A stretch of DNA of 64,000 nt, taken from NCBI RefSeq assembly GCF_001584165.1, contig NZ_CP013233.1:2426620-2490619 (forward strand), written 5' to 3'. The DNA is from Collimonas arenae. GTDB taxonomy: Bacteria > Pseudomonadota > Gammaproteobacteria > Burkholderiales > Burkholderiaceae_D. Shown in pieces: positions 46,706 to 56,964 of this stretch (position 1 is the stretch's first letter; each line of letters begins with the position of its first letter). The notes beneath the pieces are model-generated. The model searched no databases and was not told the origin of the DNA. It saw only the letters and a list, made by a program, of their open reading frames with translations. Made by a program: the position numbers and the translations under genes.

Positions 46706-47606
46706 TTATTTGAAATTCATCAGGATGGTAGTAACGATCGGAAAGGCGATAATAATGAAAGTAATCGGAAAAATAAACATGATCAGCGGTGCAATCATTT
46801 TCATCGGAGCTTCCATAGCCAGCTTTTCCGCACGCTGAAAACGCTCCGTTCGTTTTTGTTCAGCAAACTTGCGTAAGGTGGGACCCAACGGCACGCCGAG
46901 CTTGTCGCATTGCAAGACGATCCCAACGAAGCGCGTAATATCCATGTTGCCGGTGCGGCGAGCAAATCTTTCCAAAGCGTCTGCTCGTCCGGCGCCGGTT
47001 TTCATATCACGCACCACACGTTCTATCTCATAACGTAAAACACAAACCGGACCGCGCTCGCAGAAATTAAGAATAGCGGTATTCAGTGTCAACCCGCATT
47101 CGCAGCACAGCGTCACAATATCGACAAATGCCGGAAAGTAGCGCGAGATTTCGCTGTTCCGACGTTTTTTTGATCGAGTATCCAGATCAATGGATAGAAC
47201 CAACCTGTCAAGCCAAGAAGAAAACGAGAATCAACGTCCTGTAATCAATGCCAAACGCTGACAAGCCACACAACAGCGAGGAAAAAAGGGCCACGGACAG
47301 GGAAAAGAACTGCAGTGCAAATGTTTCATTCGGCGTCATAAAAAACTCCAACCCCGCCGTGTTCAACATTTTTTGACGTTTCTCCAACCTGTTCTCAGAC
47401 AATAGTGGTCCGAAGTAAAAATCGAAAAACATCACCCCATTCCAAACTCTTTTCAGAAGCGGCGGCAACGGATCCATGTTGGGTCGGAACTTACTTAACT
47501 TGACGTTCGCGATCAATTTAAAGATATAAAACAACGATACGCTAAGACAGAAGAAAGCCAGCACAATCGCGCCATAGAGATAGAAAGAGCTATTCATTAC
47601 ATTCAC
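46706..47606 (-). CDS. tadC: Tad secretion inner-membrane protein TadC, two frameshifts
   Basis: Two open pieces give one T2SSF-domain protein. The first ends YRTLILVFFLA at 47208 and the second resumes at about 47165 with KKRRNSEISRYFPAFVDIVTL. The bridge GLTGWFYPLIWILDQ is readable in the third frame. Adding a G near 47213 and an A in the run at 47165-47171 gives a continuous 300-residue protein, the normal TadC length. It forms the inner-membrane platform with TadB. The first codon is GTG at 47606 or ATG at 47597. Confidence 0.85.
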
Positions 47607-47645
47607 TCAAGAGGGATGGAGAAGAATCTGCGGGAATCTCAATAC

Positions 47646-48503
47646 TTAGACGTCAATAGCCAGAATTTTCTGAATTACCTTGTGACCGATGTAGGCCATG
47701 ACGAGACAAATAAAAAGTACAATTTTTCCGTACAGTGTTGTTGTCAGCAAACTCATTTCCTGTGGCTGAATAAAGTACAGCGCAAAACCCACCAACGCCG
47801 GCAGGCAGATCATGACCCAACCTTGCATTTTCCCCTGTGCCGTCAATGATCTGATCTTGCCTTCGATAGCCAGTTTCTGTTGAATCGTACTGGACAAACT
47901 CATCAACGTTTCGGACAGATTACCGCCTACGGATTTCGATATTCGGAATGTCATCACCAATAATTGAAAATCGATCAAGTCGATACGCTTGCCGACCTCC
48001 TCGATCGCTGTCTCAAAATCAACGCCGACTTTCTGCAAACGGATCACATGAGCAAACTCGCTTGCCAACGGCGAACTGATTTCCTTGGAATAGGATTGCA
48101 AAGCTACGCTCAAAGACACTCCCGCAGTCAGGCTTGACGCAATCACCGTCAGCGCTGTCGGCAATTCATATTCGATACTTTTAAGGCGGCGCTTGCGTTT
48201 GAAATCACTGATCCATAGCGGCGCCTTGAGAATGAAATAGCCAACCAGCAGCATCAATAGAATGTTTTGTATCAAGAAATAAGCCAGGGCAGCTAACAAC
48301 ACAGCTGCGGCAATTTGAGCAAACAACACAAGATAGACGCGACCGTCTCGTAAGCCAGTCCATTCACGAATTCTTCCTATGTAGCACATGTGCATATCGA
48401 ACATCAGCTTGAGGATCGAACTCTTGGAATTGAACAGTGACCAGATAATGAACGCCACCAACGCAAACAGAGTTAGCGAGAACAGTAAAATCTGGCTATT
48501 CAT
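47646..48503 (-). CDS. tadB: Tad secretion inner-membrane protein TadB
   Basis: 285 residues from the ATG at 48503, with AAAGGA 8 bases upstream, overlapping the tadA stop by 8 bases. T2SSF domain with ELPTALTVIASSLTAGVSL and GGNLSETLMSLSSTI; four membrane segments. Platform partner of TadC for pilus assembly. Confidence 0.9.
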   Translation of the reverse strand: MNSQILLFSLTLFALVAFIIWSLFNSKSSILKLMFDMHMCYIGRIREWTGLRDGRVYLVLFAQIAAAVLLAALAYFLIQNILLMLLVGYFILKAPLWISDFKRKRRLKSIEYELPTALTVIASSLTAGVSLSVALQSYSKEISSPLASEFAHVIRLQKVGVDFETAIEEVGKRIDLIDFQLLVMTFRISKSVGGNLSETLMSLSSTIQQKLAIEGKIRSLTAQGKMQGWVMICLPALVGFALYFIQPQEMSLLTTTLYGKIVLFICLVMAYIGHKVIQKILAIDV

Positions 48504-50313
48504 GATCCATCCTTTCAATGAATGCTGGCTTCATGCCCGAATAACAGAATTCGCCGCGCGTCTTACCGTGCTGATCCAGTCCATCGCGCTGGAACTTGAA
48601 GATATCCTGTAATTGCACCGTTTCCGATTCAATTCCGACCACCTCGGTAATGGCTGTGACCTTGCGTGCGCCGCAGGAATACCGAGTAAGCTGAATAATC
48701 AAATGCACTGCCGAAGAAATTTGTTCCCGAATAGCACGTACCGGCAGATTCATGCCGGCCATCAGCACCAGAACCTCCATCCGCGCCAGCGCATCACGTG
48801 GCGAATTGGCGTGCAAAGTAGTCATCGAACCATCGTGACCCGTATTCATGGCCTGCAGCATATCAAGCGCTTCGCCACCACGGCACTCGCCAACAATGAT
48901 ACGATCCGGCCGCATCCGCAGAGAATTTCGCACAAGATCACGAATTGCTACATGCCCCTTACCCTCGACATTTGGGGGACGGCTCTCAAGCGAGACCAAA
49001 TTTGGTTGCGACAGCTGTAGTTCAGCAGCGTCTTCGACCGTAACGATGCGCTCATCATCAGGAACAAATGCCGACATCATGTTCAAGAAAGTGGTCTTTC
49101 CAGAGCCAGTTCCACCAGAAACTACAATATTCAAACGCTGTTCGACGGCACTACGCAATATATGGAGCATGTCGGCAGTCATCGAACCATACTTAATCAG
49201 ATCTTCGGCCACCATCTTGCGTCGCGAAAATTTACGAATGGTTAATGTCGGCCCACGCAACGAAAGTGGCGGAATAATGGCGTTCACGCGCGATCCGTCC
49301 CTGAGGCGCGCATCGACCATTGGCGAGCTTTCATCAATACGCCGTCCAAGCGGCGTGACAATACGTTCTATTGCTCCCAATACCGCAATGTCGCTGGTAA
49401 AAGTTGCAGTCGACAACTCCAATCGTCCGCCGCGTTCAACCCAAATTTCATCATGACGATTCACCATGATTTCAGTGATACCCTCATCGGCTATCATTGG
49501 CTCAAGAGGCCCTAGGCCTACCGCTTCGTCCAGCACTTCTTTGGTCAGAATTTCCGTATCGATGTGATCCGGAACATTGAATGTCGAACCCAACAGTTCC
49601 TTGATCAGCGATTTGACATTCGCTTTGAGATCTTGCTCGGACATCTTATTGGCATCAATGCGACGCAAATCTATCTCATGCAGTACTGCATTGTGCAAAG
49701 TTTTACGCCAGCGTGCAAACTCCAAATCGATCACACGCCCCGAAACATTCCCGGATTGAGTAGCTTCATCTGCACTAGCTACCGTCTCTTTTGGCTGCAC
49801 CGAACGTAAACTCGATACGGACGGCTCAGTCGTGGCCACTTGCTGTTTGGTTGAAGGTTGCCGCTCATCTGCCAAACGGTCGTCCTTCGGCGTAATCAAT
49901 GGGGCTTGTTCCAGTTCACGATCCTTCGCAGCCGATGGCACGTTTAAAATCTCTGGTTTGACAGCTGGCTGCGGTGCCCGATCCGCTCCCGATTCCTGCG
50001 CCGAATCCGTATATAGGGTTAGAACGTAATTGCCGATTTTAACTGCAGTATTGTTTACCAGCGGACCCAGTCGATTAATGCGTTCACCATCAACCCATGT
50101 GCCGAAAATACTGCCACTGTCTTCAATAAAAACACTACCGTCATCAATCAGAAATGTCGCATGCAACTTGCTGATGTTCCAACCCTTTAGGCGTAAATCG
50201 CTACCGTCTGCCTTACCAATAACAAAGCGCTCTTTATCGATCAACACCTCATCCAATATGTCATAATCGTCCGACACTACCGTCAACAGAAAACGACTCT
50301 GGGTTTTCATCAT
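48496..50313 (-). CDS. tadA: FHA-TadA fusion: pilus assembly ATPase with N-terminal forkhead-associated domain
   Basis: 605 residues. Residues 1-~100 form an FHA domain (phosphothreonine binding): LRLKGWNISKLHATF, then DSGSIFGTWVDGERI; the usual arginine of the first loop is a lysine (GKADGSD). A low-complexity linker of about 85 residues follows. The rest is the secretion ATPase CpaF/TadA with Walker A SGGTGSGKTTF near residue 400 and the conserved Asp/His boxes. It powers Flp pilus assembly. FHA domains occur in some Tad loci as separate proteins; here one is fused. Its start codon overlaps that of the divergent DUF192 gene by two bases. Confidence 0.9.
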   Translation of the reverse strand: MMKTQSRFLLTVVSDDYDILDEVLIDKERFVIGKADGSDLRLKGWNISKLHATFLIDDGSVFIEDSGSIFGTWVDGERINRLGPLVNNTAVKIGNYVLTLYTDSAQESGADRAPQPAVKPEILNVPSAAKDRELEQAPLITPKDDRLADERQPSTKQQVATTEPSVSSLRSVQPKETVASADEATQSGNVSGRVIDLEFARWRKTLHNAVLHEIDLRRIDANKMSEQDLKANVKSLIKELLGSTFNVPDHIDTEILTKEVLDEAVGLGPLEPMIADEGITEIMVNRHDEIWVERGGRLELSTATFTSDIAVLGAIERIVTPLGRRIDESSPMVDARLRDGSRVNAIIPPLSLRGPTLTIRKFSRRKMVAEDLIKYGSMTADMLHILRSAVEQRLNIVVSGGTGSGKTTFLNMMSAFVPDDERIVTVEDAAELQLSQPNLVSLESRPPNVEGKGHVAIRDLVRNSLRMRPDRIIVGECRGGEALDMLQAMNTGHDGSMTTLHANSPRDALARMEVLVLMAGMNLPVRAIREQISSAVHLIIQLTRYSCGARKVTAITEVVGIESETVQLQDIFKFQRDGLDQHGKTRGEFCYSGMKPAFIERMDHE

Positions 50314-50650
50314 GAAAATTGTTCCTGCATATAAAAATAATCAAATCATCATCGCCAAGGTCGCCGTCGGTGATTCTTTTTTTAGTCGCGCTCGCGGCCT
50401 GATGTTTTCAAAAAAACTCGATCCGCAGCACGGATTTCTGCTGAAGAACTGTAACTCCGTCCATACATTCTTCATGCACTTCACTATCGCCGTAGTGTAT
50501 CTTTCGGCAGATTTTGTCGTTACCAAGATAATTCCGTTAATGCCACGCAGGCGCCTCTCAGGTGATCGCTCCGCATGCCATACCCTCGAACTTCACCCCG
50601 TCACACTGGCCGAACTGAAACTCAAAGTGGGAGATCAACTGCGCTTTTGA
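50312..50650 (+). CDS. DUF192 family protein
   Basis: 112 residues with the family core GLMFSKKLDPQHGFLLKNC, then HTFFMHFTIAVVYLS and a C-terminal LEL...LKVGDQLRF. DUF192 proteins are small, often exported beta-rich proteins of unknown role, found near Tad and secretion genes; this one lacks a clear signal peptide. It is the only plus-strand gene inside the Tad locus. The ATG at 50312 shares bases with the tadA start, so neither gene has room for a promoter between them. Confidence 0.85.
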   Translation: MKIVPAYKNNQIIIAKVAVGDSFFSRARGLMFSKKLDPQHGFLLKNCNSVHTFFMHFTIAVVYLSADFVVTKIIPLMPRRRLSGDRSACHTLELHPVTLAELKLKVGDQLRF

Positions 50651-50695
50651 TGTGCAGTTAAATACCATCTCGACGTAATCCGCGAGCACGACCCG

Positions 50696-52330
50696 TTAAT
50701 GATTTTTGTGTTCTGGCAGCGAATCGATTTCTACTGGTGGCGACGCTATCGGCTCGGGTTTAGGCTCGGTCATTAGGTTTTGTAGCGCAGGCAGTTCAGA
50801 TTGCACCTCCATCCCGGCGCTCTTGCGTGACTGATTAATCCTGTTTGTCAAATTACGCAATGCATTTGAACTATCCCCAGCCTCGCCCTCATGGTTATGA
50901 GGAATTGCCACCAGATAGACTTCGGTCTGGTTGCGAGTCGTGCCAGTGCTTTTGAATAGATTGCCCACTACTGGCACGTCACCGAGTCCAGGTACTTTCT
51001 GAACATCGGTGCTGCCATCTTGACTGTACAAGCCGGACAGAATAATCGCATCGCCGGTCTTCACAGAGAAATCCGTTTCCGTGCGCCGTGTAGTAAAACC
51101 AGGTATACCGCCGACACTTACTGATGGATCGATTTTGCTTACTTCAGCTTTGAGTATTCCAGTGACATTGCCAAACTCATCGAGATGAGGAGCAATCTCG
51201 ATCAGAATACCGTAGGGCTTGAAAGTGACATTAGTGCCATTTTGGCTGACAGTAGGAATTGGAACCTCACCGCCTGCAACGAATCTGGCCTCTCCACCAT
51301 TACGCGTCGCAATGCTCGGCGATGCCAGCACAAAGGCTTCACCACTATCAACCGCTAGCTGGATAATCGACGGAATAGCTATCGACGCATTCACAGCAGC
51401 GCTCACACCACGTAGTTTGCGGTTCGGCAAATCGAAAGCTCCGCCGGTATCGCCAGAATTTTGCGGCAAGGGGCGAAGATTGGCGCTGCCTCGGGTAGCT
51501 TCGCCGAATATGCCGATATTGAAACCATTAAAACTCTTTGCCCAATTGACGCCAAGATTTTCCAGATATCCCTTTTTGAATTCCACAAAGTACAAGTCAA
51601 ATACCAGCATCTGAGATGCCTGTTTGTATGCGGGAACCACGTCCAGATCAAGTTTTGTGCTATTAACCAGGTTTGCGTATTGATCTGTCAGAGCAGTGAT
51701 CTTGGCAAGTTCTTCACGCGTCGTTATGCTTCCTTCCACAAATAACTTCTCACCATGTCGTACCACGTCGATATTGGGTAGATCCGCTAGCGCTTGTTTG
51801 ATATCACGCTGTTGCTTGAGGATATTCAACGCGGTTACTCGCAAGCGAATTTCGCGGGATAAATTCGGTTTCTTCCACAACAGAATGTTTGTCAGGCCGA
51901 CCTCCTGGGCAATCACCAATAATTTGGTTTTTTCAATTACAGCGGTCGAAGCAATCTTGCCATTGCCAATTGCTATGCGATTGACCGAACCAACCTCAAA
52001 AACCCTTGCCTCGCCCGCATACATCACAATTTCGTCATCGATCGGCGCGACCTGCTTCGAGATGGCGACACGTCCTGACTGTGATTGGAGGGAGCCAAGA
52101 GTACTAGCGTTACGCCATGACGAGTCGTCCGGCGGTGAAGCCGGGAGGCTACCGCCACCTTGAACGTTACCGTTCAGATATTCGATTGCGTCGCCGCGCA
52201 TTTGACTCTGATTTTGCTTTGCCCGGATTAATGCCTGTCCATTTCTCGTAGGATCACCAGCAGAAAAAGCGTGACTACTCACCATCGCGGAAAGTAATAG
52301 GCTCGCGCGTAATAATTTTTGATTCTTCAT
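50696..52330 (-). CDS. cpaC: Tad outer-membrane secretin (CpaC/RcpA)
   Basis: 544 residues with a signal peptide (MKNQKLLRASLLLSAMVSSHAFSAG). Periplasmic N-domains ~100-240 (pilus/secretin N-domain; VRHGEKLFVEGSITTREEL). Secretin domain ~270-480 with the signature VPGLGDVPVVGNLFKSTGTTRNQTEVYLV. Forms the outer-membrane ring for the Flp pilus. Downstream of cpaB by 28 bases. Confidence 0.92.
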   Translation of the reverse strand: MKNQKLLRASLLLSAMVSSHAFSAGDPTRNGQALIRAKQNQSQMRGDAIEYLNGNVQGGGSLPASPPDDSSWRNASTLGSLQSQSGRVAISKQVAPIDDEIVMYAGEARVFEVGSVNRIAIGNGKIASTAVIEKTKLLVIAQEVGLTNILLWKKPNLSREIRLRVTALNILKQQRDIKQALADLPNIDVVRHGEKLFVEGSITTREELAKITALTDQYANLVNSTKLDLDVVPAYKQASQMLVFDLYFVEFKKGYLENLGVNWAKSFNGFNIGIFGEATRGSANLRPLPQNSGDTGGAFDLPNRKLRGVSAAVNASIAIPSIIQLAVDSGEAFVLASPSIATRNGGEARFVAGGEVPIPTVSQNGTNVTFKPYGILIEIAPHLDEFGNVTGILKAEVSKIDPSVSVGGIPGFTTRRTETDFSVKTGDAIILSGLYSQDGSTDVQKVPGLGDVPVVGNLFKSTGTTRNQTEVYLVAIPHNHEGEAGDSSNALRNLTNRINQSRKSAGMEVQSELPALQNLMTEPKPEPIASPPVEIDSLPEHKNH

Positions 52331-52358
52331 GTCATTGCTTATTTTCTATTAAGTGTTG

Positions 52359-53339
52359 CTATTGATTTCCTGCCATGCTTCCCAGGAAGCGTTTCAGTGC
52401 TTCGATTTTTTTCCCAGGGTCTTCATCGCCACCGACATATTCGCCCGTCTTGAATCGACCTCCGATGATGTAATCGACTTGTGGTCCCGTCGGCATCTTC
52501 AAGCGTCGTTTTCCATCGGGATCTACAACGTCGGACAAGAAGATTTTTTTCTCGGCATTTCCTTCTTCATCAGGGCGCCGCAACACTGCAACGATGCGTG
52601 CACCGGTTTGTATCAAAATCACTCGCTGAGCGTCTGCTGCAGGTACTGCGATGGTGACTGTGCTATACATCGTTCGAGTGTCAGCCCGGCGAGTGCCGGC
52701 ACCAACTTCACGTGCGCGATCAGCAGCCTCCACCTCACGTACCGTAGTCTGACCAGTTGCCCGTACTTCGACGTTGGTCAGCAGAGGCGCAAGCATGGTG
52801 TCTTCCTGACCAGGTGCAGCACCTGCTCCCGCCTCCAGCGGACGCTTCATCATGTAGAACAGATCAATGTGATCGCCGGCGCGAAGCAGCCCTGAGAAAG
52901 AATTAATTTCATCGACGGGAATAGTGATAGCGCGACTGCCAGGATCAATAGACTTGGAAAACGGAACTGATTCATACAGCAGAAAATATGACTCCAATAA
53001 AGGCGTTCCCTTGCGTACAGGGCGAATGAGCTTCTTTCCAATATATGCATCGATCTGTTCAGGTGCGATCACATCGAAATTCATATATTCTTTGGGCACA
53101 TTGCGCGCAGCTACCTGCTCCATGTTCAATACATCTCCGGGGTTAAGATCGACCCGCGGAACAGTGACCGTTGTACGAATTTTGCTGGCCTCATCGTTGA
53201 GACTTTTCTCGATTTCACTAGATCGCGTGCGCAGATAATTGTTGGCCAAAAACACTGCGAACGCAGCAACTAGAACGATGATGATGAGTGGCGCCGCTTT
53301 TTTTATTTTTTGCAGATCAATGAGACGTTTTAATTTCAT
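52359..53339 (-). CDS. cpaB: Tad pilus assembly protein CpaB/RcpC
   Basis: 326 residues: one N-terminal membrane helix (AAPLIIIVLVAAFAVFLANNY), an SAF domain at ~65-125 (VPRVDLNPGDVLNMEQVAARNV), then a RcpC-type domain (INSFSGLLRAGDHIDLFYMM). It links the secretin to the inner-membrane machinery. Transcribed just before cpaC. Confidence 0.9.
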   Translation of the reverse strand: MKLKRLIDLQKIKKAAPLIIIVLVAAFAVFLANNYLRTRSSEIEKSLNDEASKIRTTVTVPRVDLNPGDVLNMEQVAARNVPKEYMNFDVIAPEQIDAYIGKKLIRPVRKGTPLLESYFLLYESVPFSKSIDPGSRAITIPVDEINSFSGLLRAGDHIDLFYMMKRPLEAGAGAAPGQEDTMLAPLLTNVEVRATGQTTVREVEAADRAREVGAGTRRADTRTMYSTVTIAVPAADAQRVILIQTGARIVAVLRRPDEEGNAEKKIFLSDVVDPDGKRRLKMPTGPQVDYIIGGRFKTGEYVGGDEDPGKKIEALKRFLGSMAGNQ

Positions 53340-53487
53340 GATGATGAGATAAAAGTAATCGGGGAAGCGCGTGGCTTTTACTCAAACGCTTAGCAAAACT
53401 CTATTTCTACAGGAAGAAAATTAGTGGCAAGATGGAATTCTTGCGGGAGGACGATTAACGTTATTCCCCTCACAAAAGCAGCATGCC

Positions 53488-54755
53488 TTATGGCGAACTA
53501 GAAAGAGATGCCGGTGCCGCGGATGCTGCAGACCTATCGAGACTTTCTCCCCACCAGTGATCACTGACCTGATTTTTCGGAGCAAGACCATCTAAGTTGT
53601 ACTGTCCAAGACAAAAGCCAATTTGAGGTTCTGTAGGATCGTATGTGGTAGAACCGACAATCTCGTTCCACATTTTACGAACAAGGTCAATCACCTGAAA
53701 TCCATCGTCGTTGACAGGAGGAGTTGGGGGGCCTAATGGATAAAATGGCTGCCAATGCAACGCATTCTGTGCGCGATAACTGGCCGCGGCACTAAACGGG
53801 TAACGACCACGATCAAGCGCCTTTGACCTGAAGTCGGCGACCATTGAAGAAGGTGAATCCCCGCTGTCAAATAGGCGTGTGAGTCCGATAATGACACTGT
53901 TGGCAATCGGTACTTTAAGCGGATAACTCCACAGTATCTCGATCGACAAGACGGTGTTTTCCTGAATCGTTTTTCCGGTCCATCGTCCTTTCAGACCGGA
54001 GTCAGTATCGATGTCGTAGGTATCAGCTGCCGCTGTCCCAAGCGGCGTACGAAAACGCATATAGTCGGCAGGAATTTTTAAAATACCGTAATCGATGCCC
54101 TGTAATTCGATGTTGCCAGATTCGAGAAACGCAGCTTGGGTTGGATTGTGATAGAGGATGCATGAATTGGGTAAGGCATCCAGATAGGCATCAAATTGCG
54201 CACGCCATTTTTGTCCTGGGCCGCTTGCCCCATTCACGTACATCGGCGTTATACCGTTTATATATCCCTGTAGCACGGAGCTATCACCATAGCGCAGCAA
54301 TCCTTTAAGGAAAATGACGAAAGCTGACGTAGGTGGTGTCTTTAGGGTTCTAATATTTTGAGACAGCTGGCTGTTGAGGCCGTTAGGCAGATTTGCTGCT
54401 TCTTCATCTCCCTCTGAAGATGAACCTGCCGCACTGTCGACAGCGGGTCCGTCGGACGTCTTGAGCAAATCGACAATTGTAGAAAAGGCGACCTTGCCGG
54501 GAATACCGATAGCCACATTGCCAACCATCCCACTTATTTTATCGGTAAGAAAGCGAGGAACAACTCTGCCATTACTCATTGCGCCTATACGGACAGCCTC
54601 TTGCACAGCAAAATTATGTGCCAGCTTGGCGCGATACATCAGCGCCAATTGTAAGCACAATAAAGCCATAATCAACACCACTGGGATTGCAACGACAAAT
54701 TCCACAAAACTGGCACCGCGTTGCGGCTTACTTTTTTACCGCTTTTTCTAAACAT
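53488..54755 (-). CDS. TadE/TadG-like pseudopilin-type protein, one frameshift near the start
   Basis: The open frame seems to begin at GTG 54705, but a clean TadE N-terminus lies just upstream: ATG at 54755, MFRKSGKKSKPQRGASFVEF. It joins the frame when one A is added in the run at 54732-54737. The corrected protein has 422 residues, typical prepilin-like start RGASFVEFVVAIPVVLIMAL, then a large periplasmic part. TadE-like proteins are minor pilins processed by the prepilin peptidase. The passenger (SGKVAFSTIVDLLKTSDG and beyond) is not one I recognise. Confidence 0.8.
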
Positions 54756-54798
54756 GTATTAAAGACCTAAAATTACAACTCGCATATCAACTCACTAG

Positions 54799-55047
54799 TT
54801 AGATTGGTGTAGCACCAAATCCCATCCCCTGAACGTAGTGATAATTCAGTTGTCTGACTGCATCAAGCGGTGAGCCGAGCAACGAGGCATCGTCCACCGA
54901 AACAAATAGCACCATCGCCACCAGCACCAATAGCAGTGCGTATTCCACCGCTATCTGTCCACCAACAGCTGGTCGTAATCTGATGTTTGGCTTTGCCACT
55001 TTCAGTTTCGCAATAGCCTTTTTGCGAATCCACAGCGCATGATTCAT
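54799..55047 (-). CDS. Small prepilin-like membrane protein
   Basis: 82 residues from the ATG at 55047, whose ATGA overlaps the stop of the upstream gene. The segment VGGQIAVEYALLLVLVAMVLF has the prepilin pattern: glycine, four residues, E-Y, then a hydrophobic helix. Probably a minor pilin of the Flp system. No relative recognised for its C-terminus. Confidence 0.7.
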   Translation of the reverse strand: MNHALWIRKKAIAKLKVAKPNIRLRPAVGGQIAVEYALLLVLVAMVLFVSVDDASLLGSPLDAVRQLNYHYVQGMGFGATPI

Positions 55048-55760
55048 CGGGTGAGCCAATTCACTATCACAAAGGTCTGTTCGCCTATTTTGTTCACGGT
55101 GTAAGTAGCTTCTTGGTAATCCGCTGACACATAGCGGAATATAGTGGCGCCATTTGCATCGGTAGTTCTTTTATAGGCCAGTTTCCAGGCGTGCGCCGCG
55201 CGATCTTCTTCATAGAAAGCGATGTTTTGTTCGATGCTGTAGTTATTCGTCATTGTGGTCAGGATCGATACGCGATTGTCATCCACTGTGCGCACTTCGT
55301 TCAGCACATGTGTACCAGTTGGCTTACGCAGATGTTTTCCTAACACTGGCATTGGATTTTTTTGATCGGAATTGATGATCGCAGGCAGATCCGACAAGCT
55401 CAGATAGCCTTGAGTTTGCTTGTCGCCGCTGCTGCTCAGAATAGCTTGTTTGCTCCACCCATCCTTGACCCCCAAGATAATCACATTTTCTCCATCCACT
55501 CGGTTACTCACACGCCATTTTTCATGTGCCCAGGTGCGGGACAGCATTACCGCCGCTTCTTTCAATGTTTGCGGACTATCAACGGCATAGATAAGAATCG
55601 GCATGCCGTTGACTTCGATGCGATCGGCCACACGGCTTTTATTCCAGGCCGACGGAATGCCTTCCAGCAGCAAAGATGCACCCCGTTCCCATTTATCCGC
55701 GGCCGACGTTACGATGCATAGCATCGCGCAGCCACACGCCACTAAAAGATGTTTCAACAT
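55044..55760 (-). CDS. Exported Tad-locus protein of unknown function
   Basis: 238 residues from the ATG at 55760 (MLKHLLVACGCAMLCIVTSAADK), which gives a clear signal peptide; an ATG 54 bases upstream would place charged residues before it. No domain recognised. The middle has short strands (MPILIYAVDSPQTLKEA, VIILGVKDGWSKQAIL), perhaps a small alpha/beta periplasmic fold. It lies between two pseudopilin genes and so likely works in pilus assembly or in the periplasm. Confidence 0.65.
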   Translation of the reverse strand: MLKHLLVACGCAMLCIVTSAADKWERGASLLLEGIPSAWNKSRVADRIEVNGMPILIYAVDSPQTLKEAAVMLSRTWAHEKWRVSNRVDGENVIILGVKDGWSKQAILSSSGDKQTQGYLSLSDLPAIINSDQKNPMPVLGKHLRKPTGTHVLNEVRTVDDNRVSILTTMTNNYSIEQNIAFYEEDRAAHAWKLAYKRTTDANGATIFRYVSADYQEATYTVNKIGEQTFVIVNWLTR

Positions 55761-55794
55761 AGCTTTTACGGGCGTAATGCAGTCAACAGGCCAT

Positions 55795-56964
55795 CTACCA
55801 TGGTCGTACGTCATCCGCCGTAATCCCAGGGGCCGTCGAAAAGCGATAAGCCATATTGTCGAAGGGAGCTATCACACGAGCGCGCATAATGCCAGCCGGA
55901 CACAGCTCATCTTGCGTATATGTCTTTCGCCGCGTAATGCCATCGACATTCGGAGTGCAGCCTACGCCAGACCAATCAGGCTCGGTGCTGCTGCCGTCCA
56001 AACTGAAATTTTCCTTATAGGAATTGGTGTCTTGGGCTAGCTTGAGTATCTGCTTGTTTCCACTGGAGTCGCCGTTAGTCCAGTTCGCGAACAAAGTGGA
56101 GGCGGTTGCCGCGCTCAGGCCAGGCTTATCGGTCAGATAGTTCCCGCCAAAACCCGCTTTACCGCCAATGATCTGCGAAGCATTTGCTACGGTTTTACTA
56201 TTAATAACTTTGCCGACATAATTTTCACCAGATAGCGGATTGAGTTCTTGCGTTATCCGTTTGATCGCTACCGCTCCTGGTGCGGACCAGGAATTGGTGA
56301 TCATCGCCAGACTATCTAGCGTATTCCGGCTATCGCCACCATCGGCGGATGCCGACGTGTCCGCTGGAACGATGCCAAAGATGCGATGCATGAATTTGGT
56401 GATGAATTCATTTTGATGAATGACGCCGCTAACGCTAACTTGCTCATAAGGTTTGGTGTCCAGCTTAAGATTGGTGAGTGTATTGTAGGTAGGATCGAAA
56501 CCCATATTGAATTTATCAGTGACCGAGTTGGCGCTGGTGGTGACAGTCAAAGCCTGCTTGGCAACACTATCAAATCCGGCGTTTTCAAAACTATCAGTAA
56601 AAAAGCGCGCGGCAGTGCTCATCCAATCCCTATGATCTTTCATCAGGGCGCTGCTATCTAATTCAGTCTGATTGGCGCCACGCGGTGTCATATATACGTG
56701 ACGAAATATTTTTTCACCAAGATTGCTATCACTACCGTATAGCGACGCATAGTCAGCATCATCGGTTGCTTTGTAAGCGGTGCGCTCCCAAATGGCAAAG
56801 CGTGCTGTCTCTACATTCAATTGTCGCAATTCGCCATAGCGCCATAGCCATTGCAAACCAAATAAAAAAATCATCAATACACTACATGCCAGGATGGATT
56901 CGACCAAAGCCTGCCCGCGCTGCCGCTGCCTCAGATGACACATAGAAAATCTTGAACGTAACAT
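55795..56964 (-). CDS. TadE-like pseudopilin with large periplasmic domain
   Basis: 389 residues. N-terminus RQRGQALVESILACSVLMIFLFGLQ is a TadE/prepilin-type helix; the remaining ~340 residues are a soluble passenger rich in Asp/Asn/Ser/Thr, unrecognised. Its ATG shares the base at 56964 with the upstream stop (TGATG), so translation is coupled to the TadG-like gene. Confidence 0.75.
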   Translation of the reverse strand: MLRSRFSMCHLRQRQRGQALVESILACSVLMIFLFGLQWLWRYGELRQLNVETARFAIWERTAYKATDDADYASLYGSDSNLGEKIFRHVYMTPRGANQTELDSSALMKDHRDWMSTAARFFTDSFENAGFDSVAKQALTVTTSANSVTDKFNMGFDPTYNTLTNLKLDTKPYEQVSVSGVIHQNEFITKFMHRIFGIVPADTSASADGGDSRNTLDSLAMITNSWSAPGAVAIKRITQELNPLSGENYVGKVINSKTVANASQIIGGKAGFGGNYLTDKPGLSAATASTLFANWTNGDSSGNKQILKLAQDTNSYKENFSLDGSSTEPDWSGVGCTPNVDGITRRKTYTQDELCPAGIMRARVIAPFDNMAYRFSTAPGITADDVRPW

